47,281 bases of DNA from Entamoeba histolytica HM-1:IMSS. Its lineage: Eukaryota; Evosea; Mastigamoebida; Endamoebidae. The DNA is taken from assembly GCF_000208925.1 (NCBI RefSeq), contig NW_001914975.1:1-47281 (forward strand). Reading direction: 5' to 3'. Made by a program: the position numbers and the translations under genes. Below, piece by piece: positions 1 through 9,839 of the stretch. The notes beneath the pieces are model-generated. The model had not been told where the DNA came from, did not search any database, and saw only the letters and a program-made list of their open reading frames with translations. The stretch's first letter is position 1. Every line of letters starts with the position of its first letter.

Positions 1-2013
1 TATCATTTCTCCTTTTATTTACCATTTATTCTTATTATTCTTTTGTTTTATATTCTATATCATATATTCATATCATTTTCATTTATATTTTATCACTTAT
101 TATATGTTATAATAACATAACACATATGATTGAATATATAATAAACATCATGATGAAGTTATACACATAAATAATAAACATAAAAAAGAATAAAATATTT
201 TTCAATAATAAAACAATACCAATCATTTTACATCATTAAATTAGACACTTTTTATTGAATATTTCTAATTTTTACAATAAAAGTACACTTTTTATTTCTT
301 CTTTTCTTCTTTTATTACCTCTTTATGATTTATTACTCTTTATATTCTTTTTGTCTTCTTCTACTTTCTACTTTAATTCTTTCATCATCTTCTACTTCTT
401 GATTTCTTTTTATTCTTTTATATCTTTCTTCCTCCTCTTTTTCTATTATTTGCTTTTTTTTTCTTTGCCTTTATATATTTTCTTTTTTATATTTTTCTTC
501 TATTATTTTATTATCTTCTTCTTTCTTCATTGTTTTATTTCAAATGTATTATATTATCAATTTTGTATATTCTTTTTCCATTCTAATATCTTCTATTTCA
601 TTTGTTCATATAACTTCCATACTTTTATATCCTTTTCTTATTCTTATAATTCTTTATCTGATTCTTATAATCGTCATATTCATTATAACTTTTATTGATT
701 TATTGTATTTTGTTCATCACAGACTTTATGAATAAAATAGAACAAATACCATATTGAATAAAAAGATTTTAAAATAAATCGAATATTCAAAACAAGATAG
801 ATATACTAAACTTTAAATGAAAAAAAATATTAAATGATAAATTATTAATGCTGTGTAAAAGAATAAGATAGAATAAAAGGAATTATATAAAATAATAAAA
901 AGAATATTAAAGATCAATTAATAAAAATTCATGATATTAAAAATTTTATATTATAAATATTGATAAATAGTAGGCTTATTGAATTAAATATGTTTTATTT
1001 CTATTGTTATTTATATACTTAATACATTCTAAGTATTTAACTGATTTATATTAAGTCTTTGATATTTCAAATCTTTTTATACTATATTGAAATTTAATTT
1101 TAATTTTCAAGTAGTTAGAACATTTAAAATTATTTGCTTACATGATTAATTAATTGTTAATATCACATTAATTATTTCTGTTGTAATGTTTCAATATTAA
1201 ATTTAATTTCTATTTTTTATATTTATAATTGTTAATTTCTTTTTTATTTCTGTGTTATTAAATAGTATTATTTTATTTTACGTTTATTTATCTTTCTTAT
1301 TTTATTGGTTAATATTTTGTATTATTCCTTTATGGAATGAGTAATAATAATAAGTAAATTATTATCTTAAATTTACTATAAGTCATTTTATTATCTTTTT
1401 ACTCCTTTTTAGGTTTTATATTGCTTTATTGGTATTCAAACAGCTTGTCACTTAAACTCAATTATTTAATTGCATTCATTCAGTCATTATACTAATAACT
1501 TCTTCATTATATATTTTAAAATTGATATTAAAATAATTATAAGATATAATTGAATATATTGATGAATGAAATAATTAATACAATTATTACCATAATTATA
1601 ATGGTGATAATTATGGGTGCAACATCTTTTGTCTACTAAACGCCCAATTATGTAATTAAATATTTAATTGTCTTAATGTACCATTTAATTTGTTTAAGGT
1701 TGGCGTACTTAATTGTTATTGTGTTTTTTTTTGAACATTTTTAAGAGTCATGAAAAAATTGGGAGAAGAGGGGTTATAGATTTTTTGTTTGAGTTACACC
1801 CTATTAATAAGTTATTCATTCCTCCTGATTAAATTAAAGAAAAATTTTTTTAGTTTATCTGCAAAGATTTTTTTAAATCAAAAACAAAAAATTTAACAAC
1901 ATTAGAAAGACTTTCTTTTTGAACGAAGGGTGAGAAAATCTTTTTGTTGCTATTCAAAATGATAAATTATATATTCTTTGAAAGAATAATTAAATAAAGC
2001 ATAAACAGAGAGT
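1..2013. other. AT-rich flank without a recognisable gene
   Basis: The stretch is dominated by A and T runs. The longest open frame (255-698, plus strand) encodes almost only Phe, Leu, Ile, Ser and Tyr and is what a pyrimidine-rich strand gives by chance. A slightly less AT-rich patch lies near 1610-1800, but neither strand gives a convincing exon. I see no RNA gene or repeat family I can name. Confidence 0.6.
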
Positions 2014-2298
2014 CTAAAGAGGAGGGTTACAACTTCTTTCCATATCGACAATTGTTGTGCAGCATTCTTTTCCATTTATTCCACTAATATAATCAACGTG
2101 ATTTACTTTCTTAATAATTGAGGCAATTTCTGTTTCAACAAAGAAATCACGAGGAGTTACATCCTTTTCACGAGGGGTAGATTGGCATGACGTACATTTT
2201 AAATGCTCTTCATAGCATTGTGTTTCTAGCTGACTAGAGGTTGATAAAATAATTGATTTTTTGGGGTTGTGGTTCATTGTGTTGTTAGGTATGTCCAT
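2014..2298 (-). CDS. Small hypothetical protein, 94 aa
   Basis: I do not recognise this protein. The frame uses a normal spread of amino acids, unlike the low-complexity frames around it, and starts with an ATG. It carries a CxxC pair (residues about 35-38, KCTSC) and a later CC, with a charged middle part. There is no signal peptide or membrane segment. The base composition of 2014-2298 is less AT-rich than its flanks, which supports coding. It lies head-to-head with the transmembrane kinase gene, about 490 bp away. It could also be a chance frame in a short less AT-rich island; no splice extension was found at either end. Confidence 0.45.
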   Translation of the reverse strand: MDIPNNTMNHNPKKSIILSTSSQLETQCYEEHLKCTSCQSTPREKDVTPRDFFVETEIASIIKKVNHVDYISGINGKECCTTIVDMERSCNPPL

Positions 2299-2791
2299 TG
2301 ATTTTCGTCGAAAAGAAGTTTTTGATTTAAAAAGTTGGATATTGTGTATTTATTTTTATAAAAAGGAGAATTACAAATATGTTGGTTGAATTTCCTTTAA
2401 TTCAGTAATGTTTCATTCTCTTTCTTTTAAATACATGCCTTTTCATTTCATTTACGTTTATCATTTATTTTTATACAGAGGAAAAAAGAATCAGAAAGAA
2501 AAAGAAGAATAAAAGAGAAACAAGAAAGTTAAAATAAAAATAGAAATATAAACAAAAGAATTAACTTACTTGAAGAATTTTTATTTTTAAAAATAACAAA
2601 GAAAAAAAAAACAAAAAACAAAAACTATAAACAACAAAAAACAAAAAACAAAAATTATAAAAACAAAAATTATAAAAACAAAAAACAACAAAACAAAAAC
2701 TATAAAAACTATAAAAACCAAATGATACAAAACTAAAAAAAACTATAAAAACCAAATGATACAAAACTAAAAAAAAAACTATAAAAATCAA
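2299..2791. promoter_or_regulatory. Divergent spacer with A-rich low-complexity tract
   Basis: This is the spacer between the small gene at 2014-2298 and the kinase gene. From about 2470 to 2700 it is an imperfect array of AACAAAAA and TATAAAAA words. From 2709 to the kinase start it becomes a tandem repeat, listed separately. It must contain the kinase promoter, but the low complexity prevents a reliable call of TATA-like or initiator elements. Confidence 0.5.
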
Positions 2792-2796
2792 ATGAT
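2709..2796 (+). repeat. Tandem 34-36 bp repeat reaching into the kinase start codon
   Basis: The word CTATAAAAACCAAATGATA occurs at 2709 and 2743, and a one-base variant (TC for CC) at 2779. The spacings are 34 and 36 bp. Each copy contains ATGATA. The first two (ATG at 2722 and 2756) read Met-Ile-Gln-Asn-stop. The third (ATG at 2792) is the start of the 1088-codon kinase frame. The repeat therefore places two decoy start codons with the same upstream context just ahead of the true start. Confidence 0.85.
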
Positions 2797-5700
2797 AATA
2801 TTTTTAATATTTGCAAGCTTATCAAATGGAAGTTTCCAATGTAAAACGAATGAGTATTGGAGTCAAAATGAAGGAGTTTGTAAAAGTTGTAGTCAACAAT
2901 GTTTAACATGTTGGAGTGATACGAAATGTACTTCATGTAGAGAAGGATATTATCTTAATGAGAATTATGGATGTGCACAAAGAGAAGCTGGTCTTCAAGA
3001 GGTATGTAAAACATGGGATGGATTATATTGTGTAGAATGTAAAGAAGGATATTATATAGAACAAATGAAATGTAATTCATGTAATGTAAAGAATTGTGAG
3101 AAATGTACAAAAGATAAATGTTTTAAATGTAAAGAAGGATATATGCTTTATGAAATAATAGGAAGTGATGGAAAAGAGAAACAAGAATGTATTGATTGTA
3201 CAAATGAAGAAAATGATGATAAATGTGGTAAATGTCCATTAGGAAAATATTTTGACATTGAAACATTTTCATGTAAAGAATGTAGAGATGGTTGTGAGAG
3301 ATGTACTACAAAAGATAATTGTTATCTTTGTAAAGGGGATAAAGCATTAAAAGATCCAACAGATCCAAATAGTGAATGTGTTTCAATTTTACATTGTACA
3401 TCAGGAAATTATTATGGAAATCAATGTGAACTTTGTGAAGAAAATTATTTTGTTCAAAAAGGAATGTGTGTTAAATGTAGTGATGGATGTAAAAGATGTA
3501 TAAATGAAAAAGAATGTATTGAATGTAATAGTACATTATCATTAATTAATGGAGAATGTAAAAATGATATAAATTGTTTACGTTCAAGTAATACAATGGG
3601 ATGTGTTGAATGTAAAGAAGGTTATTATTTAGGAAATGAAGGTGAATGTAAACAATGTCCAGTTCAATGTAAATTATGTAAATCAGATTCATATTGTTTT
3701 AGATGTAATGATAATTATTATTTTACTGATGTTTCTAATGGTATTTGTAATAAATTAAATAATAGAATTTGTAATGTTGGTGATCAATATGGTTGTTTAC
3801 AATGTAAATATGATGTTCCATATAATGAATCATTAGATAAAACTGATGCATTAAAATTTAATGTACCAATTGATACTTCTTTTAAATTAGGATATTATTT
3901 ACCTTATTCAATTACATCAAAACGAGAAATTAGTTATGAACCAACATGTAAAATGTGTAATATTACTTGTCGTATTTGTGATAAAAATCCAAATTGGTGT
4001 ACTGGATGTAATGCTGGATATTCTCTTGAAAAAGATACTGAAGCAACAATAAAATATTTTGAAGATTTTGGTGTTTATAATGATATTTATAAATGTGTTA
4101 AAATGCCTAGTATTTGCAAAAAAACTGAAATGGGATATTGTGTTCAATGTGATGATAAATATTTTCTTCAAGGTGTTGATTGTAAAGTTTGTGATGAATC
4201 TTGTGATACTTGTTTATCTGACAAATCTTGTCAAACATGTAACTCCACTATTGATCCTAAAACAGGTAATGCATTATGGTGGAGACGTCCTTCAGAAAGT
4301 TCTTTAGATACCCAAAGTTTATGTTATTCTACTAGCAATCTAACACATTCTTCATTATCAAATTGTTCAGATAAAATAACTACATCTGGTTGTATATCAT
4401 GTCATTCTCGTTTTTATTTAAATGATGGAGAATGTCTTCCATGTCCAACAGAATGTTATGAATGTGAATTAAAAAATAATATTACAAGATGTACTAAATG
4501 TAGTCCAAATACACAATATTTGTCTAAAGAAGATAATAAATGTCTTGAATGTAGTACTATAGAACATTGTTTAGAATGTAACGAAAAAGGATGTACCAAA
4601 TGTGAAGATGGATATTCAGAAACATCTGATAGACTTTTATGTAAGAAAGTAAGGCTTGGTTTAATCATCTCATTAATAGTTATTGGTCTTCTTTTTATTG
4701 TCATTATTATTTGTTTTATCATCTTTTTAATTTGGAGAAGACGTAGAAAAATTATTAAAGAAAGAGAAAAAGAGATTAAACCATTTAAAGTAAGTGGTGG
4801 TGTGGAAATGGCTCTTCTTTCAGCTGATAATGCTAATTTCCCATTAAAAACAGATAAATGGAAACTAACATTTGAACATGCAGGATCAAAAGTTATTGTT
4901 GATAATTTATATGAAGAAACTATTAAAATAATAAACCCAACAAAGAAAACATATTTCTTTGAACTACTATTAGGAGCATCTCATAGATATGAACTTTCAG
5001 TAGAACCAATGAGATTTACATTAAAACCTGATTATGCAGTTGAACTTAAATTTAAAATTAAAATGATATGTACTGCTGTTGTTAATGATGAAATTGGTAT
5101 TATTGCAATGGATTTAGATGAAGAAATAAAAGAAACTGCTAAAATTTCTATTATTATTGAATCTGATTTATCAACTAAATTAGATCATACTGAATTAAAA
5201 CTTCAAATGCCTGCTATAGGTGAAGGTGCATTTGGAATGGTTTTTATAGGAAGTTATAGAGGTCAAAAAGTTGCTGTAAAAAAAATGAAAGCAAGAACAT
5301 TAACTGAAGAACAAGAAAAAGAATTTAAACATGAAGTTAATATGTTAACACAATATAGACATCCATGTATAGTTAATTTAGTTGGAGCTGTTTATACAGA
5401 AGGAGAAATATCAATTGTAACAGAATTTGCAGATTATGGATCACTTTCTAAATTATATAAAAAAGAATTATTACCTTTTGATTTAAAAATTAAGATTATG
5501 GAAGATATTGTTGTTGGACTTGCATTTTTACATGAAAATAATATTATTCATAGAGATGTTAAAGGTGAAAATGTTTTAATTTATTCATTAAACCCACATT
5601 CTCAAGTTTGTGGTAAATTAACTGATTTTGGTACTTGTAGAAATATTTCTGAAAGAGCTCTTCAACTACAACCATTATCTCATGGAATTGGAACTCCAAC

Positions 5701-6058
5701 TTATATGGCACCTGAATGTTTAGCAAATAGTAATTATTCTTATAGTGCTGATGTTTATTCATTTGCTATAATACTTTATGAAACGTTTACTGAACAACAA
5801 GCATATATTGATGATGAACGATTTATTCAACCTTGGACAATTCCTCAATTTGTTATTGAAGGTCATAGACTTGAAAAACCAAATGATATTCCAGAAAATT
5901 ATTGGAATTTAATCAATCAATGTTGGACTCAAGACCCTGAAGATAGACTTACATTTAATCAAATTCATCATATTCTTATTAACTGGAACCTTGATATTTG
6001 TAATACTGAACTATCAACAAATAAAAAGGATCCTTCTCTTGATTCTCTTTCCAATTAA
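2792..6058 (+). CDS. Transmembrane kinase with CXXC-rich ectodomain (TMK family)
   Basis: A 1088-residue receptor-like protein kinase. Residues 1 to about 14 form a short signal peptide. Residues about 17-618 are a cysteine-rich ectodomain made of many CxxC and CxxxxGYY units, like furin-type repeats. A single membrane segment lies at about 622-648, followed by an Arg/Lys stop-transfer cluster (RRRRK). After a juxtamembrane region comes a kinase domain with an intact Gly-rich loop (GEGAFGMV, about 810), the VAVK lysine (about 830), HRDVKGEN (about 920), DFG (about 945) and GTPTYMAPE. All key catalytic residues are present, so it should be active. The family is a large lineage-specific set in Entamoeba, thought to sense surface or nutritional signals; the ligand is unknown. 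The gene is a single exon. The start follows a tandem repeat with two decoy ATGs; this ATG is preferred because it begins the signal peptide. Confidence 0.93.
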   Translation: MIIFLIFASLSNGSFQCKTNEYWSQNEGVCKSCSQQCLTCWSDTKCTSCREGYYLNENYGCAQREAGLQEVCKTWDGLYCVECKEGYYIEQMKCNSCNVKNCEKCTKDKCFKCKEGYMLYEIIGSDGKEKQECIDCTNEENDDKCGKCPLGKYFDIETFSCKECRDGCERCTTKDNCYLCKGDKALKDPTDPNSECVSILHCTSGNYYGNQCELCEENYFVQKGMCVKCSDGCKRCINEKECIECNSTLSLINGECKNDINCLRSSNTMGCVECKEGYYLGNEGECKQCPVQCKLCKSDSYCFRCNDNYYFTDVSNGICNKLNNRICNVGDQYGCLQCKYDVPYNESLDKTDALKFNVPIDTSFKLGYYLPYSITSKREISYEPTCKMCNITCRICDKNPNWCTGCNAGYSLEKDTEATIKYFEDFGVYNDIYKCVKMPSICKKTEMGYCVQCDDKYFLQGVDCKVCDESCDTCLSDKSCQTCNSTIDPKTGNALWWRRPSESSLDTQSLCYSTSNLTHSSLSNCSDKITTSGCISCHSRFYLNDGECLPCPTECYECELKNNITRCTKCSPNTQYLSKEDNKCLECSTIEHCLECNEKGCTKCEDGYSETSDRLLCKKVRLGLIISLIVIGLLFIVIIICFIIFLIWRRRRKIIKEREKEIKPFKVSGGVEMALLSADNANFPLKTDKWKLTFEHAGSKVIVDNLYEETIKIINPTKKTYFFELLLGASHRYELSVEPMRFTLKPDYAVELKFKIKMICTAVVNDEIGIIAMDLDEEIKETAKISIIIESDLSTKLDHTELKLQMPAIGEGAFGMVFIGSYRGQKVAVKKMKARTLTEEQEKEFKHEVNMLTQYRHPCIVNLVGAVYTEGEISIVTEFADYGSLSKLYKKELLPFDLKIKIMEDIVVGLAFLHENNIIHRDVKGENVLIYSLNPHSQVCGKLTDFGTCRNISERALQLQPLSHGIGTPTYMAPECLANSNYSYSADVYSFAIILYETFTEQQAYIDDERFIQPWTIPQFVIEGHRLEKPNDIPENYWNLINQCWTQDPEDRLTFNQIHHILINWNLDICNTELSTNKKDPSLDSLSN

Positions 6059-6222
6059 ATGCTTCTAATATATGTTAAATTAACAAAATTAGAAAGTAAT
6101 ATGAAAAATCAATTAATTTACACTAGCATCTTTTTAAAAGAAAGAATGAACATAGTTTTAATTATTGATTTTTAATTCATTTTATTTTATTTTAAATATA
6201 AAAATAAAAATCTAAAATTAAA

Positions 6223-8181
6223 TTAGAAATTATCAAATTCATTTTGCTCTTCTGAGTTATGTGCTGTTTTAGAAGCTAAATAATCTTTTGGATAAATAAA
6301 TCTATCAACTTTTAACATTTCAATTACCCAATCCATATAAATTGTTACTTCTTCAATTACAATCTCACTAATACGTGAACTATGTGATTTTCTTTTTAAA
6401 TCAACAACATTTGATTCAATTAAAGGAACAAAAGTATACACAGTATGGTCTTTTCCATCATTACTTGTATTAGGAGAAGAAGCAGCAATTTGCCTATCTA
6501 CAATACGACATCCTATTGCAGTTAAGAAACATTCAATCAATTGTTTTTCATTAGAGCCATATTTTGAAGGAACTTGCATTCTAATTTTATCTTTTTTAGA
6601 GTCATTTGCAGGATGAAAGATATAAGGTTGTTGTTTTTTGCCATGTATTTTAAGTTCACTTGGGAATGTTGGAGCTAAATATTCCATTAAATTTTGATCT
6701 TCTTTTTTTTCTTTAATTGTATCAAAATAATTTGGTAATATAACTGGGACTTGACATATAATACATAATAAGTATGGAATTGTTGGTCCTTCATTGTTAG
6801 GTTCAGTTACTAAAAATGTTCCTCTTAAATCTTCACTATAATCATATCCATGGAAAAATCCATCACTATTATCAAACTCTGGAATAACATGTCTTTGAAA
6901 TGGTGGATATCCTAATTCTGTTTTTCCTCCAAATGATTTAATAGTTTGTTCATATTTTATCATTAATTGTTCATTACTTCCAAAATAAAAAGTATTTCTT
7001 GCTAAAAATTTACTAAAAGCTCTTGGCATATCTCTTTTATTTCTTGATTCTTTAACTTCTTTTTCAAGTAATTCTTCTTCTTTAATAATTTGTCCTTTTT
7101 TTTCAATTAATTCTTTTTTAATTAAATCTGCTGTTTTCTGTTTTTTTAGTCCTTGTTCTGACATTTGTTCTATTACTTGTACTTGTTCTGGTTCTATTAC
7201 ATGTTCTGACATTTGTTCTATTTTCTTTGTTTTTCTTCTTTTGTGTCTTTCTTCTGAAGTTGATGTACTTGATGTTCTTGAAGATCTAGATGAACTTCTT
7301 GAATATCTTTTTCTCTCTTTTCTTTTTCTTCTTCTACGCTGTTCTTCTTCTTCTGAAGATGAAAAACTATCTTTTGTTTTTCTATGGTGTTTTCTTTTTG
7401 AATGTCTTGAATGAGATCTTTTATGTTTTCTTTTTCTTTTTCTTCTGTCATCCTCAGAAGAAGATGATTCTTCGCTTGATGAGTCTGACGTTGAATATCT
7501 TCTTCTTCTTCGGTGATGTCTTCTTTTTGGTTCATCTTCTGAAGAATCATCTTCTGAAGAATCTAAACTTCTTTTTGAAATCCTTTTTGATTTATGTTTT
7601 ATTGGACTGTCATTAATAATTCTCGCTTTTGTTTCCATTATTGGTATTTCACTTGGTATAGTTTGAACAACTGCATCTTCTTTTTTAATTTCAATTTGTT
7701 GAGTGTCTGGTGTCGGTAAAATTATTGTTGACTTTTTTTTATTTGGTGTTTGAACCTCTTCTTTATTTATTTCTTCATCCATTTTAAATGCGTCTTCTAC
7801 AGTGATTTTTTCATTTGTTTTAAAATATTCATCTACAATACTTTGAGATATTGCTGTTGGTTTATCTTTTGAAAAATAAAACAAAGCATTAGCAACTTGA
7901 ACTACACTATTCGAAAGTAATTGAAATTGTGAAAAATATGGAACAATACAATGGTTCACAGTTACATCATTCCGATTACTAAAGTTTAAGAGAAATCCAT
8001 GATCATCTTCTTTGTTTTGTAATATAAAATCGCAATGATGTGGAAGAGTATTTGCTATTCGAACATCTGTTTCTTCTGAACCAAATGAAGTTGATAATCT
8101 TTTTACATTAAATGAAAGGTCAGTTATCACCCCATTCTTGATTTTAGTGAAATACAATTTTGTCATAAAGCTCCTTGTCAA
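6223..8181 (-). CDS. FHA / Arg-Ser-rich / BRCT protein (MDC1- or nibrin-like layout)
   Basis: A 652-residue predicted nuclear protein. Residues about 1-105 resemble an FHA fold: a strand-rich segment with an RLSTSFGSEETDVRI stretch and a conserved Asn region (NFSNRNDVTVNH). Residues about 190-325 are an extreme Arg/Lys/Ser/Glu tract with many SSS, RRRR and SSSEEEE runs. Residues about 390-640 look like a BRCT pair, ending in a typical Trp-containing last helix (DWVIEML) followed by YPKDYLA. FHA plus BRCT proteins bind phosphorylated partners in DNA-damage signalling; the RS tract suggests either chromatin or splicing association. The start could instead be the second Met (residue 6, near 8166). 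It converges with the kinase gene, 164 bp apart. The domain calls are by eye. Confidence 0.7.
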   Translation of the reverse strand: MTRSFMTKLYFTKIKNGVITDLSFNVKRLSTSFGSEETDVRIANTLPHHCDFILQNKEDDHGFLLNFSNRNDVTVNHCIVPYFSQFQLLSNSVVQVANALFYFSKDKPTAISQSIVDEYFKTNEKITVEDAFKMDEEINKEEVQTPNKKKSTIILPTPDTQQIEIKKEDAVVQTIPSEIPIMETKARIINDSPIKHKSKRISKRSLDSSEDDSSEDEPKRRHHRRRRRYSTSDSSSEESSSSEDDRRKRKRKHKRSHSRHSKRKHHRKTKDSFSSSEEEEQRRRRKRKERKRYSRSSSRSSRTSSTSTSEERHKRRKTKKIEQMSEHVIEPEQVQVIEQMSEQGLKKQKTADLIKKELIEKKGQIIKEEELLEKEVKESRNKRDMPRAFSKFLARNTFYFGSNEQLMIKYEQTIKSFGGKTELGYPPFQRHVIPEFDNSDGFFHGYDYSEDLRGTFLVTEPNNEGPTIPYLLCIICQVPVILPNYFDTIKEKKEDQNLMEYLAPTFPSELKIHGKKQQPYIFHPANDSKKDKIRMQVPSKYGSNEKQLIECFLTAIGCRIVDRQIAASSPNTSNDGKDHTVYTFVPLIESNVVDLKRKSHSSRISEIVIEEVTIYMDWVIEMLKVDRFIYPKDYLASKTAHNSEEQNEFDNF

Positions 8182-9839
8182 TTAATTTTCTAAGTTCAAA
8201 ATTTTTCTTTTTTTTTTATTATTAACTTCGAAAAACAAAAATCTGATTCTGTTTTATCTCTTTGTATATTTTTTATAATATCATTATCTATCTATAAATG
8301 TGGTTGTTTTACATACCAAAAGTTGTAAGAAAGTTTTGAATGGTAATTAAAATAAAAAGAATTTATTTTCATTTTAAAGGAGTTGTTTCTTTTATAAAAT
8401 TATATTTTTTTGATTGTTTTTCATTTAAAATGAGTTTTTCCTTTTTATTTACTACTTCTCTGTCATATTAATAAACATCATTAACTTTTGTTATTATATA
8501 TTTATTAAAAGAAAGAGGTATTAATTAATCATTTCATAGTAATGTAACTTTTTTTACATTAAAAGCTTTTGTTTACCTCAACTACAATGATAACTTTTGT
8601 TGTAACGTCTTTTATTTGAACATTACTATTTAATTAGTGTTGTTTATTTTAATAACTTCTTTAATACTTTATTAAAACTATTATGATATGTTTATTTCTA
8701 ATACACCGATAATATTGTTTATTAGCATTAGTTTGTAACTCATTACATTCTTAATAATTTATGAACAAATAGAGAATAATAAACAATCAAATATCATCAT
8801 TCTTCAATTCTGTGCTTATCAGTTTAAACCAAAATATAATTAAATAAATATCTCATCTATATTTTTATTTGTTTATCCTTATTGTTTGTTATTTCCAAAC
8901 TACAATATTTTATTAATTCTTTCAATTATAAATAGTATTAAATAAGAAATGAATAAAAATAAACAAATTATTGTTTGTTTCTATACTTGTTAGTTATTCA
9001 GTATCAAATCACTTATTGTTAAACATTTATCTAACCTTTAAAATTTATTATATCATGAACTATAATTATTCTATTCAATGTTTATTCTTTCTTTTTGTTA
9101 TTCTTAGTCATGTTAACAATTACTCTGTTAATAAAATATCTTATAACAAATATTGTTGATTCAAATTCATGTCTTTTTTTGCTTTTATTAACTTCTAAAA
9201 AAGAGTAATTTTTTTTATTTAGTCTTGCTTTTATTTAATAATTTACTTATTCAAATAAAATACACTAAAATACACTGACTTATTTCTAGACACTTAATGA
9301 TAATTAAAACTCAAATATTTTATTAATTCATTCTCATCGTATAATAATAAAACAACATTTTTATTATCAAAATAATACACTTTTACGTTTCTTATGTTTA
9401 TATTAATGAATATTCGTTAAACTAATTTCAGTTTTTATATTATTGGCTTTAGTTGTTTGGAAGATCTTTTCTATTCAAACAATATAACAATGTTTATTAA
9501 CATTATTAATAAATTACATTATTGATTTTTATAAATAAACACAAGTATGAAAAAAAATATTCAATGTGATATGATGTTGAGGAAATATGATTAAAATGTA
9601 TATTAAAATAGGAAAAGAAGTAACAATAAAAACAAAAATAGTGAATAAAAAGAACATTAAGAAAAAGAAAATATGAGTATATATAGTGATAATAAAGATA
9701 CAAAAAAAAAGAAGTATAAAATGTTTGAGAGAAATGAAATAAATTGAAAATATAAAAATATGAAGTAAACTGAAAAAGTAGAATATGAAAAAATAAAAAT
9801 AAGCAACAAAAAGATGAAATAGAAAAAAAAACATTCACA
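8182..9839. other. Intergenic AT-rich DNA
   Basis: No gene is supported. A 62-codon plus-strand frame at 8971-9159 has low complexity and no neighbours or splice sites that fit. From about 9540 the plus strand becomes A-rich and lysine/glutamate-coding, which may be the outer 5' part of the LINE that follows. Confidence 0.6.

Noticed and set aside
255..698. 147-codon plus-strand open frame
   Set aside because: Almost only Phe, Leu, Ile, Tyr and Ser from a T-rich strand, with no start context, signal or splice partner; best explained by composition.
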